From Ilumatobacteraceae bacterium (GTDB lineage: Bacteria > Actinomycetota > Acidimicrobiia > Acidimicrobiales > Ilumatobacteraceae), in contig SHUT01000007.1 of NCBI GenBank assembly GCA_009691255.1, positions 1 through 63,619 of the forward strand: a stretch of DNA of 63,619 nt. The letters are read 5' to 3'. A program made the translations under genes and the position numbers. Each line of letters opens with the position of its first letter. The first letter of the stretch is position 1. Of the stretch, positions 26,047-34,626 are shown one piece after another. The notes beneath the pieces were generated by a model. That model saw only the letters and a program-made list of their open reading frames with translations. It was not told the origin of the DNA and did no database searches.

Positions 26047-26823
26047 ATGCCTCAGATGTCATCCCTGCCCCTTCGTGCCGTGCTGTGGGACTTTGGTGGG
26101 GTGATCCTCACGAGCCCTTTTGAGGCTTTTAACCGCTATGAATCAGCAGCTGGCCTGCCCAAGGACTTTATTCGCACCATCAACTCCAGCAACCCCCACT
26201 CCAATGCGTGGGCCTTACTGGAACGCAGTGACATCTCTCCAGCAGAATTTGATGAACTCTTTGCCCAGGAAAGCGATGCTCGCGGACACCGAGTACCAGG
26301 TGCCGATGTGTTGGCATTGCTATCAGGCGACATCAGGCCAAATATGATTGCCGCTCTTGATGCAGTTATTGCGGCAGGTTTCAAAACCGCCTGTCTTACT
26401 AACAACATGGTGACTAACAGTGACATGGTGACTACCAGTGACATGGTGACTACCAGTGACATGGTGACTAACAGTGACATGGTGACTAACAGTGACATGG
26501 TGACTAACAGTGACATGGTGACTAACAGTGACATGGTGACTAACAGTGAACCCTCCGCACAACGCGCATTAGCCTTGAACGCAGTGATGGAGCGGTTCGA
26601 TGTAATTGTTGAGAGCAGCAAAGTAGGCGTACGTAAGCCAGAGCCACGCTTTTACGAGATTGCCTGTGAGATGCTCAATGTTGATCCCACCGAATGTGTG
26701 TTTCTGGATGACCTCGGAATAAATCTCAAACCAGCAGCAGCCATGGGGATGCGCACAATAAAAGTTGTTGATCCGATTGACGCCATTTCCGAACTAGGCA
26801 TTATCACCGGAATTAATTTTTAG
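26047..26823 (+). CDS. HAD-superfamily hydrolase with an internal hexapeptide repeat
   Basis: 258 residues from ATG 26047. HAD motif I is LWDFGGVIL (nucleophile Asp15), motif II CLTNN (116-120), motif III VGVRKPEPRFYE and motif IV FLDDLGIN, as in subfamily IA phosphatases and epoxide-hydrolase-type HADs. Immediately after motif II comes a 48-residue insert of eight NSDMVT-like hexapeptides; without it the protein would be about 210 residues, the usual length. The insert could loop out, or it may damage the fold. Substrate unknown. The gene overlaps the convergent kgd stop by 4 bases. Confidence 0.85.
   Translation: MPQMSSLPLRAVLWDFGGVILTSPFEAFNRYESAAGLPKDFIRTINSSNPHSNAWALLERSDISPAEFDELFAQESDARGHRVPGADVLALLSGDIRPNMIAALDAVIAAGFKTACLTNNMVTNSDMVTTSDMVTTSDMVTNSDMVTNSDMVTNSDMVTNSDMVTNSEPSAQRALALNAVMERFDVIVESSKVGVRKPEPRFYEIACEMLNVDPTECVFLDDLGINLKPAAAMGMRTIKVVDPIDAISELGIITGINF
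26407..26550. repeat. Eight tandem 18-bp units inside the HAD gene
   Basis: Consensus ATGGTGACTAACAGTGAC. Units 2 and 3 carry ACC for AAC, and the last ends in GAA. Encodes (MVTNSD)n in frame. Both strands are free of stops across it. The near-identity suggests recent slippage expansion. Confidence 0.97.
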
Positions 26824-29800
26824 CAGCCTGTCAATGCCTCGTCCATTAAGTCGGTGAGTTCTTGATCGTGAATAGCTTTTGAGCCAGTGGCTGGACTTCC
26901 GGACTCGACCCTTGATACTTGACTCAAGTCATAGCCCTGTTCTTTGAGTCGCCAGATACGGTGCTCGACGAAATGCCATGCCCCCATGTTTTCGGGCTCC
27001 TCTTGCAACCACACCACTTCTTTGGCATTTGGGTAACCCTGCAAGACGGTGGCGATCCGGTCAAGCGGAAACGGATACAACTGCTCAACACGAACAATTG
27101 CGGCATGACTTGTTCTTTTATCACGCTCAGACATGGCGTCCCACGCAACTTTTCCGCTGCACAGCACAACTCTTTGCACCGACGCACGATCGGCGACGAA
27201 GGGGTCGTCAAGAACTTCTTCAAATGAACCAGTTGTGAGGTCGGTGATTGAAGATCTGCTTTGTTTCATTCGCAATGGCTGCTTTGGTGTAAAAATAACC
27301 AGCGGTCGGCGGATGTCACTGAGTAACTGTCGTCGTAAAAGATGAAAATACTGTGCGGCCGTTGTGGCATTGCAGACCTGAATGTTGTCTTCAGCGCAGG
27401 ATTGCAAGAAGCGTTCTATGCGTGCACTTGAGTGCTCTGGACCTTGTCCTTCAAATCCGTGTGGCAGAAGCAAAACCAATCCATTACTTTGTTTCCATTT
27501 GTCCTCCGCCGCAACAAGATATTGATCAATGACAATCTGTGCCCCGTTGATGAAATCACCGAATTGTGCTTCCCAGACCACCAGCGAATCTTGATTCGTA
27601 TGGGCGTACCCATATTCAAAGGCAACTGCTGCGTACTCTGACAGCAACGAGTCATATGTCCAGAACTGACCTTTGGCATCTGGAATTTCTTGCAACGGGA
27701 TCCAGTTCTGTTCGGTTTCAAAGTCAATCAATGCCGCATGTCGCTGGCTAAATGTTCCGCGACGCGTGTCTTCTCCGGTCAGCCGCACGCTAAACCCATC
27801 TAGCAACAGTGAGCCGATAGCCAATGCTTCTCCGGTGGCCCACTCAATGGTCTGTTCGGTTTCGTAGATCTTGCTGCGTTGCTCAAACTGTTTGAGCAAC
27901 TTGGGATGTGGCGTGAAACCCTCTGGGTATGCAGTCAGTTGAGAAAATATTTTGTCAAGCGTCGCGCGAGGAACACCTGTATTGACATGATCACGCACGC
28001 CAATGGGCTTTGGTGGCTTAGCTACTTTTACAGCTTTTTCTGCTTCGGCGCGAGTCTCGTCAAGAGCAATCTGCAACTTGCTTTGGTAATCCATTAAAAC
28101 TTGCTCTGCAACTTCAAGCGTGATGTCTCCACGTTTTACCAATGTCTCTACATACAACTTGCGCACACTGCGTTGGTCTGCAATAGCTCGATACATCAGT
28201 GGCTGGGTGTAGCTAGGGTCATCGCCCTCGTTATGTCCATGGCGTCTGTAACACACCATATCGATGACAACATCTTTGTGAAATCTTTGACGATACTCAA
28301 AAGCTAACTTTGCTACCCGCACGCACGCTTCTGGGTCGTCTCCGTTGACATGGAAAATCGGCGCCTGCACTGTCTTGGCCACGTCGCTCGAATATAACGA
28401 CGAACGAGCAAACTGGGGAGACGTTGTAAAGCCAATTTGATTATTGACAATGAGATGCACGGTTCCACCAACGCGATAGCCCGAAATATCACTCATTGCT
28501 AGACATTCAGCCACAACACCTTGTCCAGCAAAAGCAGCATCACCATGAATCAAAATCGGCAAAATGCTAAAAGCATTTGGTGGTTCTATATTGTCTTGCG
28601 CCGCGCGCGCCATTCCTAGAACAATTCCGTCAACTGTTTCTAGATGACTCGGGTTTGCTGCGAGTTCGATCGGCAATGACGCACCTGTTGGCGACGCATA
28701 AGTGCCGTGTGCGCCAAGATGATATTTCACGTCGCCGCTCCCCTGCACTGACGATGGATCAATATGTCCTTCAAATTCACGAAAGATCTGGTCGTAGCTT
28801 TTACCCATTATGTTGGCCAGCACGTTGAGTCGTCCTCGGTGCATCATTCCCAGCACTGCACCATCAAGTTTTTGGTCTGCAGCATGGGACAAAACTTCGT
28901 CCAAAATGGCAATCATTGACTCTGCCCCTTCAAGGCCAAATCGCTTTGTTCCGACATACTTTGTGGCAAGAAACTTCTCAAACGCTTCTGCAGCATTGAG
29001 CCGTCCTAAGATTCGCAACTTTTCGTCGAGCGTGGGCGTAAACGTGACACCTTCGACTTTGCTCTGCACCCACCGCTGTTCGTCCGTGTCTTGAATATGC
29101 ATGTACTCAATACCGATTGTGCGGCAATAAGAGTCACGCAGAACTCCGAGTAATTCTTCGAGTTTCATTTTGGTGCTACCAGCAACACCACCTGTTAAGA
29201 ACTCGCGCTCAAGATCCCAAATGGTTAGGTCATACGTGGTGGGGTCGAGTTCACGGGGCAATCTGGGTTCTTTAAAATGCAGTGGATCAAGGTCTGCTAT
29301 CAAGTGTCCACGCACGCGATGTACGCGCACCAAAGTACTGACCTGCATTTGTTTATGCATCTGGGATTCTTCTCGATTCAACGGGCTCGTATCTGACAGC
29401 CACTTCACTGCTTGATACGGCACTTGAAGACTGCGGAACATCTCGTCGTAGAACCCATGGTCGCCAACTAAACACTCGTGTACATGCTTTAAGAAGAGTC
29501 CGCTCTCAGCACCCTGAATAATGCGATGGTCATAGGTGCTTGTGATCGTGACAACTTTAGAAACACCCAAAGTATTGAGCGTTGTTTTATCACTGCCCTG
29601 AAACTCTGCCGGATAATCAATGCTGCCGACCCCAACGATGACGCCTTGTCCTGGCATCAGTCGTGGGACTGATTGCGCTGTTCCAATGGTTCCAGGATTT
29701 GTGAGACTGACGTTGGCCCCCTGGAAATCATCAACAGTTAGTTTGTTGCTCTTTACTTTTCGAATTATTTCGTCGTAAGACACCAAGAAATCTGCAAATG

Positions 29801-30434
29801 ACAAGAGATCTGCTTGACGCAACACTGGCACCACCAATGTGCGCGTACCGTTGCCCTTGTCAACGTCTACGGCAAGACCAATATTGACGTGGGGGTGACG
29901 AATGACTTGAGGCTTGCCGTCAGGGTCTGCAATATACGCATTGTTCATGTTGGGAACAGCATCTGCTATTGATCGCACGACCGCATATGCGATGATGTGC
30001 GTAAAAGAAATCTTGCTTAATCCATGCCTCGATTGATGCTCGTTCATGGCCTTGCGATTGACCTCAAGCAAACGGGCAGGAACATTGCGAAAACTTGTTG
30101 CCGTTGGCACGCCAAGACTGCGCTCCATGTTGGCAACAATTGCTGCGCCCGCACCTCTAATTGGCTCAGGGACAGCGTGTGGGCTGGCTACCTGCCTGGG
30201 CGTCGTCTTGCTTACTGACGCACTCGTTGGTTCTGGGGCGGCAATAGACGCACGCTGAACAGCCTTAGCGGCACTGACGTTTCTTGAACCTTGGGATGCG
30301 CTCCGAAAATCACTGAAGAATTCGCGCCACGGCCCTGACACCGATGAAGCGTCCTTTTGAAACTGTTCAAACATCTCCTCGACGAGCCACGAGTTTGCCC
30401 CGAACTCCTCTATTTGATCTGTGCTGTCAGCCAT
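26820..30434 (-). CDS. kgd: Multifunctional 2-oxoglutarate decarboxylase/dehydrogenase (E2-E1 fusion)
   Basis: Actinobacterial Kgd/SucA-type enzyme of the TCA cycle. 1204 residues. It has a short N-terminal segment typical of E1o, a Pro/Ala linker, an E2-like succinyltransferase domain (about 100-330) ending with TSTYDHRIIQGAESG, then the thiamine-diphosphate E1 domain with HRGRLNVLAN, GDAAFAGQG and RRHGHNEGDDPSYTQP. As in other actinobacterial versions there is no lipoyl domain, so lipoate must come from another E2 protein. AAAGG Shine-Dalgarno before ATG 30434. Divergent from the cupredoxin lipoprotein. Confidence 0.96.
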   Translation of the reverse strand: MADSTDQIEEFGANSWLVEEMFEQFQKDASSVSGPWREFFSDFRSASQGSRNVSAAKAVQRASIAAPEPTSASVSKTTPRQVASPHAVPEPIRGAGAAIVANMERSLGVPTATSFRNVPARLLEVNRKAMNEHQSRHGLSKISFTHIIAYAVVRSIADAVPNMNNAYIADPDGKPQVIRHPHVNIGLAVDVDKGNGTRTLVVPVLRQADLLSFADFLVSYDEIIRKVKSNKLTVDDFQGANVSLTNPGTIGTAQSVPRLMPGQGVIVGVGSIDYPAEFQGSDKTTLNTLGVSKVVTITSTYDHRIIQGAESGLFLKHVHECLVGDHGFYDEMFRSLQVPYQAVKWLSDTSPLNREESQMHKQMQVSTLVRVHRVRGHLIADLDPLHFKEPRLPRELDPTTYDLTIWDLEREFLTGGVAGSTKMKLEELLGVLRDSYCRTIGIEYMHIQDTDEQRWVQSKVEGVTFTPTLDEKLRILGRLNAAEAFEKFLATKYVGTKRFGLEGAESMIAILDEVLSHAADQKLDGAVLGMMHRGRLNVLANIMGKSYDQIFREFEGHIDPSSVQGSGDVKYHLGAHGTYASPTGASLPIELAANPSHLETVDGIVLGMARAAQDNIEPPNAFSILPILIHGDAAFAGQGVVAECLAMSDISGYRVGGTVHLIVNNQIGFTTSPQFARSSLYSSDVAKTVQAPIFHVNGDDPEACVRVAKLAFEYRQRFHKDVVIDMVCYRRHGHNEGDDPSYTQPLMYRAIADQRSVRKLYVETLVKRGDITLEVAEQVLMDYQSKLQIALDETRAEAEKAVKVAKPPKPIGVRDHVNTGVPRATLDKIFSQLTAYPEGFTPHPKLLKQFEQRSKIYETEQTIEWATGEALAIGSLLLDGFSVRLTGEDTRRGTFSQRHAALIDFETEQNWIPLQEIPDAKGQFWTYDSLLSEYAAVAFEYGYAHTNQDSLVVWEAQFGDFINGAQIVIDQYLVAAEDKWKQSNGLVLLLPHGFEGQGPEHSSARIERFLQSCAEDNIQVCNATTAAQYFHLLRRQLLSDIRRPLVIFTPKQPLRMKQSRSSITDLTTGSFEEVLDDPFVADRASVQRVVLCSGKVAWDAMSERDKRTSHAAIVRVEQLYPFPLDRIATVLQGYPNAKEVVWLQEEPENMGAWHFVEHRIWRLKEQGYDLSQVSRVESGSPATGSKAIHDQELTDLMDEALTGC

Positions 30435-30577
30435 ATGTGGTGCCTTTAGAGTTTTTAGCCTGAACTTTTAGTCATTACAGGCAAAATTGCGAACCATTGT
30501 GTCCGCGTGACAAATGGTACTTGCCAATACCCCTCTCCTTCGTGCCAATAACCTACTTGGGCAGTAGATTTCGTCAC

Positions 30578-30973
30578 ATGAAACATTTCCGCTCACGCTC
30601 TTTTATGATTCTTTCTGCCATGACCCTGGGAGCCCTCTTAGCATCGTGTGGAGGGGGTGGCTCAAGCAGCCCCGCGGCGACATTTGCACCAAACGCAATG
30701 GTCGTGACCGCCGTTCCAAGCCTGCGCTTTGACGTCGTCCAATACGGCCCTACTCCCGCCGGCAACATTGCTTTTGCCTATGTCAATCAAGACACCGTTC
30801 GGCACACATTGATCATCGCCAAAGACGACGTCAAAGTCGCAAACTTTAAATTGGTGATTGGCAAAAAGGGATCAACAGACACTGGTTCTGTGACGCTTGA
30901 AGCAGGTACTTATCAGCTGTTGTGCGATGTTCCCGGACATGCCAACATGAAAGCCACGTTCGTAGTCCAGTAA
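30578..30973 (+). CDS. Cupredoxin-fold lipoprotein
   Basis: 131 residues from ATG 30578. The signal peptide with lipobox LLASC predicts lipid attachment and an extracytoplasmic location; a Gly/Ser spacer follows. The rest resembles a type-1 copper protein: His in VRHTLII, then CDVPGHANM near the C-terminus, supplying the Cys-His-Met set. It could carry electrons for the respiratory chain or store copper. It ends 9 bases before the convergent urate-oxidase-like membrane gene. The longer frame from 30497 lacks a signal peptide at its start. Confidence 0.85.
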   Translation: MKHFRSRSFMILSAMTLGALLASCGGGGSSSPAATFAPNAMVVTAVPSLRFDVVQYGPTPAGNIAFAYVNQDTVRHTLIIAKDDVKVANFKLVIGKKGSTDTGSVTLEAGTYQLLCDVPGHANMKATFVVQ

Positions 30974-30982
30974 CTAATTGCG

Positions 30983-31750
30983 TTATGCGAGCAAGATCTC
31001 CGACGCCAACCACAAGATTAGCCACAACACGAACGATGTAATAATCGCATTTTTGTGGCTCTCATAGGGCCATAGCATCTTGTTGCCGGCCTTTATTCCG
31101 CCAATCAGTCCAAGACAATTAATTTCAAGAATTGCCACGATGACGATGGCGATAACGAAAAAAGTCCAAGCACAGCCGCTCGTCGCTCCCTCAAATGCAC
31201 CGTTGTAGAAGTGGCCAGCACCGATCATAAAAAACAGCATTGATACCGAAAAGACCATGTTTTGGCGCGAGGCCAGCATTGTTTTGCGACCTGCCACAGG
31301 ACTATTGGGGTCTGCTTCTTTTCCGTCAAGAACATTGACGGCATTTGCAAGCACGACCTTTTGATTTTTCCAGATAACCATCCAAACATTTGCTGCCATC
31401 GTGATTCCTAAAACCATTCCGATGCTGATCGCCACATTATGACCAATGCCGTTGCCGTTGTCTGCAGACATAAAATCTTTGAAGTAACCCTTGATTAACC
31501 CAGTAATCAAGATTCCGGTCACCAGAGTGGCAACAGAGGCCCAACGAAACCACCACAAGGCGCGACGGGCAATCTGATTGATGGCAATATTGCGCGCCTT
31601 GCCCTCGTCACCAAAGGCTGCAAAGCCAGGCACCTGCACAAAGTTAAAGTAATACAGCAACCCGATCCATGTGATTCCAGCCAATACGTGAAGCCAGCGG
31701 AAGGCAAAAGTGCCGAAGTAATCACGGGTAAGTAACTCAAGAGCAGTCAT
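30983..31750 (-). CDS. Urate-oxidase-N-terminal-domain-like (PuuD) membrane protein
   Basis: 255 residues from ATG 31750, preceded by AAGGGG. About seven transmembrane helices. FRWLHVLAGITWIGLLYYFNF and ARRALWWFRWASVATLVTG match the membrane domain of PuuD-type proteins (PF06181-like), which carry heme-like histidines. The C-terminal cytochrome-c domain of full PuuD is missing, so a urate oxidase activity should not be assumed. It shares a RALWWF motif with the 122-residue membrane protein encoded at 16,078-16,446. Divergent from ettA. Confidence 0.8.
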   Translation of the reverse strand: MTALELLTRDYFGTFAFRWLHVLAGITWIGLLYYFNFVQVPGFAAFGDEGKARNIAINQIARRALWWFRWASVATLVTGILITGLIKGYFKDFMSADNGNGIGHNVAISIGMVLGITMAANVWMVIWKNQKVVLANAVNVLDGKEADPNSPVAGRKTMLASRQNMVFSVSMLFFMIGAGHFYNGAFEGATSGCAWTFFVIAIVIVAILEINCLGLIGGIKAGNKMLWPYESHKNAIITSFVLWLILWLASEILLA

Positions 31751-31849
31751 GTCAATAAACCCCTTAACGTGGCCATCACCGTGATGACCTATAAAGAAAG
31801 TAGCACCGAAAGGGTGCCTGGGGGTGTAATCAAGTAGCGTCTTTTCACC

Positions 31850-33526
31850 GTGGCACACGAGTTCATTTACACCTGTTATAAATTGGGACGCTTCTACCCT
31901 CCCGACCGCACCATTCTGGAGGACATCTCACTGTCTTTCTATCCTGGGGCCAAGATCGGCGTTATCGGCAATAACGGCAGTGGCAAGTCGAGTCTGTTGC
32001 GCATCATGGCTGGCCTTGATGATGGCTTTACTGGTGAAGCTCGCCTGACCCCTGGTTTTAGTGTCGGGCTCCTTGAGCAAGAGCCCCATCTCGATGCGTC
32101 AAAAGATGTCTTGGGCAACGTGATGGATGGCGTTGCACCAATTCGTGATTTGCTGATTCGATACGACGAGGTCATGGCAATGTGGGCAGACCCCGACGCC
32201 GACTACGACAAAGTGGGCGTACTCCAAGCTCAACTCGAAGACAAGATTGCAGCAACTGATGCATGGAGCCTTGATCGCAACGTAGAAATCGCTATGGACG
32301 CACTTAGGTGTCCTCCCAATGATGCTGACGTCACCACTCTGTCTGGCGGCGAGGCTCGCCGAGTGGCGTTGTGTCGATTGCTGCTTAGTCGTCCGGATCT
32401 GTTGCTGCTTGACGAACCCACTAACCACTTGGACGCCGAGAGCGTTGACTGGCTTGAGCGTTTTCTGCAGGAATACCCAGGAACCGTTGTTGCCATCACC
32501 CACGATAGGTACTTCTTGGATAATGCCGCCAAATGGATCCTTGAACTTGATCGTGGTCGTGGCTATCCGTTTGAAGGCAACTACTCAAGTTGGCTCGAAC
32601 AAAAACAAGCCCGATTGCTGAGCGAAGAAAAGTCAAGCGACTCGCGCACGCGTATGTTGGCACGCGAACTCGAATGGGTGCGCATGTCAGCAAAGGCGCG
32701 CCAAGCAAAAGGGAAGGCTCGTTTGGCCGCCTATGACAAGTTGCACGCCCAAGCCACTGCTGCTGAATACGGACCAGACCGCCTTGAAATAACTATTCCC
32801 GCCGGACCACGCCTTGGAGACATTGTCATCGCAGTCGACGGCCTGACCAAGGGATTCGGAGAGCGCATGCTCATCGACAACCTGACGTTTTCATTGCCAC
32901 CTGCTGGCATTGTCGGAATCATTGGCGCTAACGGTGCCGGTAAAACAACATTGTTTCGCATGTTTGCCGGACAAGAAGCCCCTGATTCGGGCACCGTGAC
33001 AATTGGAGATTCTGTCGTGATGAGTTATGTCGATCAAAATCGCGACTCTCTTGATGACACGCTCAGCGTCTATGAAGAAATCACTGGTGGCATCGAACAC
33101 ATGAAGATCGGAAATCGCGAGGTGCACGGCCGCGCCTATGTTGCAAGCTTCAATTTCAAAGGCAGCGATCAACAAAAACTTGTTGGTGACTTATCAGGTG
33201 GAGAACGCAACAGAGTCCACTTAGCCAAATTACTTAAGCGTGGCGGAAACCTCTTGTTGCTTGACGAACCCACTAATGACCTAGACGTCGACACTCTTCG
33301 TGCGCTTGAAGATGCGCTCGAGCAATTCCCGGGATGTGCAGTTGTCATTAGTCACGATCGTTGGTTTTTAGATCGCATTGCGACCCATGTCTTGGCCTTT
33401 GAGGGTGACAGTTACGTGCGCTGGTTTGAGGGAAACTTTTCTGAATATGAATCATGGCGCCGCAAAGAGATAGGAATTGCTGCCGAACAACCTCATCGTA
33501 TTAAATACAAACCGTTGGTTCGCTAG
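31850..33526 (+). CDS. ettA: Energy-dependent translational throttle protein EttA (ABC-F)
   Basis: Ribosome-associated ABC-F ATPase gating the first elongation step according to energy state. 558 residues with two ABC domains: Walker A GNNGSGKSS and GANGAGKTT, signatures LSGGEARR and LSGGERNR, Walker B LLLLDEPTNHLD and LLLLDEPTNDLD, plus the inter-domain linker rich in Arg/Lys (RMSAKARQAKGKARL). No transmembrane segments. Start GTG 31850, giving the family N-terminus HEFIYTCYKLGRFYPP. A small hairpin-like sequence (31,803-31,818) lies in the leader. Confidence 0.95.
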   Translation: MAHEFIYTCYKLGRFYPPDRTILEDISLSFYPGAKIGVIGNNGSGKSSLLRIMAGLDDGFTGEARLTPGFSVGLLEQEPHLDASKDVLGNVMDGVAPIRDLLIRYDEVMAMWADPDADYDKVGVLQAQLEDKIAATDAWSLDRNVEIAMDALRCPPNDADVTTLSGGEARRVALCRLLLSRPDLLLLDEPTNHLDAESVDWLERFLQEYPGTVVAITHDRYFLDNAAKWILELDRGRGYPFEGNYSSWLEQKQARLLSEEKSSDSRTRMLARELEWVRMSAKARQAKGKARLAAYDKLHAQATAAEYGPDRLEITIPAGPRLGDIVIAVDGLTKGFGERMLIDNLTFSLPPAGIVGIIGANGAGKTTLFRMFAGQEAPDSGTVTIGDSVVMSYVDQNRDSLDDTLSVYEEITGGIEHMKIGNREVHGRAYVASFNFKGSDQQKLVGDLSGGERNRVHLAKLLKRGGNLLLLDEPTNDLDVDTLRALEDALEQFPGCAVVISHDRWFLDRIATHVLAFEGDSYVRWFEGNFSEYESWRRKEIGIAAEQPHRIKYKPLVR

Positions 33527-33529
33527 ATC

Positions 33530-33841
33530 ATGTCTCTACGCGTGCTTCGTTACTTGTGCGTGTGCATCTTTATCGCAGGCGTCCCTGCCATGATTATCTC
33601 GTCCATCAGGGGCAACAATGAAGGATACGTGGTTTCATTTGGGCTCATTACTGCCATCGCGGCCATCATTTTGATTACCGCTGCAGCAACAACGAAAAAT
33701 CCTCGCATCGATGTGTTCACTGACGTACTCGCCGAAAAAATTGAGTTGCGAGTCAACGAACTCATTACTCAAGGCGCAAACGAAGACACCGCACGACAAC
33801 TCGTTCGCCAAACCATCGATCTTGTGCGTGGTTCTGAGTGA
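33530..33841 (+). CDS. Small membrane protein, two transmembrane helices
   Basis: 103 residues: hydrophobic segments about 8-25 and 35-55, then a soluble helical tail (ELRVNELITQGANEDTARQLVRQ). No family recognised. It begins 3 bases after ettA and its stop overlaps the next start as GTGA, so it is most likely co-translated with the cysQ-like gene. Confidence 0.7.
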   Translation: MSLRVLRYLCVCIFIAGVPAMIISSIRGNNEGYVVSFGLITAIAAIILITAAATTKNPRIDVFTDVLAEKIELRVNELITQGANEDTARQLVRQTIDLVRGSE

Positions 33842-34626
33842 GTACGCACGCTGAAATCGACTGGGACAATCTCAATGACAATGATCTAGCTACTGCTCTT
33901 GCTGTGCATGCTGGCCGACTCTTGGTGTCCTTGCGCGATGAATTGATTTCTGACGGAACAACGATGTGGAACCTTCGCGATTCTGGCGATGCCAAAGCGC
34001 ATTACTTTTTGCTTGACATGCTTTCGCGTGTGCGACCAAATGACGCCGTGCTCTCCGAAGAAGGCACGGACAGCAGGCATAGACTCAGCGTGCAACGTGT
34101 CTGGATTATTGATCCGCTCGATGGCACAACAGAGTACGGTGAAAATCGCCAAGACTGGGCAGTTCATATTGCGCTCTGGAGCCTTGATCATTTTGTGACG
34201 GCCGCCGTGTCGCTACCTGCAGTTGACAAAGTATTCAGCACTGCTCCTCCAGCGGTTTTGCCACAGCGCACGAGCGATAAACCTCGTCTAGTGACATCTA
34301 GGTCACGCGCACCGTATTCTGCAATCATCGTTGCTCAAGAACTTGACTGTGATGCATTTCGACTCGGAAGCGCAGGCGCAAAAGCAATGTCAGTTGTTAT
34401 GGGAGACATGGATATTTATATACATGACGGCGGGATGCACCAATGGGACTCGGCCGCTCCTGCTGCGGTTGCAATGGCTGCGGGTCTGCATGCCAGTCGA
34501 CTTGATGGTTCGCCGCTCGTCTACAACAAGCCCGATACATGGCTACCCGATTTTTTGATTTGTCGTCAAGAGTTCAAAGAGCCCATACTTGATGCCCTCT
34601 GGGGTGACAAGTGGCGTAATAAATAA
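33838..34626 (+). CDS. cysQ: 3'(2'),5'-bisphosphate nucleotidase CysQ-like (IMPase family)
   Basis: Recycles 3'-phosphoadenosine 5'-phosphate formed from PAPS. 262 residues. Metal-binding motifs SEEG near 73-76, DPLDGTTEY near 92-100, and the C-terminal WDSAAPAAVAMAAG. Start GTG 33838, overlapping the previous stop. Other inositol-phosphatase-family activities are possible, but proximity to cysD/cysNC supports CysQ. Confidence 0.85.
   Translation: MSTHAEIDWDNLNDNDLATALAVHAGRLLVSLRDELISDGTTMWNLRDSGDAKAHYFLLDMLSRVRPNDAVLSEEGTDSRHRLSVQRVWIIDPLDGTTEYGENRQDWAVHIALWSLDHFVTAAVSLPAVDKVFSTAPPAVLPQRTSDKPRLVTSRSRAPYSAIIVAQELDCDAFRLGSAGAKAMSVVMGDMDIYIHDGGMHQWDSAAPAAVAMAAGLHASRLDGSPLVYNKPDTWLPDFLICRQEFKEPILDALWGDKWRNK

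Noticed and set aside
26136-26621. Open frame on the minus strand across the HAD repeat, with repeated LLVTMS peptide
   Set aside because: It is the antisense shadow of the 18-bp repeat, which has no stops in several frames. The plus strand carries the HAD motifs.
30493-30518. Inverted repeat ACCATT...AATGGT between kgd and the cupredoxin gene
   Set aside because: Six-base arms only; could be an operator but nothing else supports it.
30983-31750. Functional urate oxidase PuuD
   Set aside because: Only the membrane domain is present; the cytochrome-c domain of PuuD is missing and no purine genes are nearby.
31803-31818. Small hairpin GCACC-GAAAG-GGTGC in the ettA leader
   Set aside because: Five base pairs only, no T-run and no comparative support; mentioned in the ettA entry but not called as a regulator.
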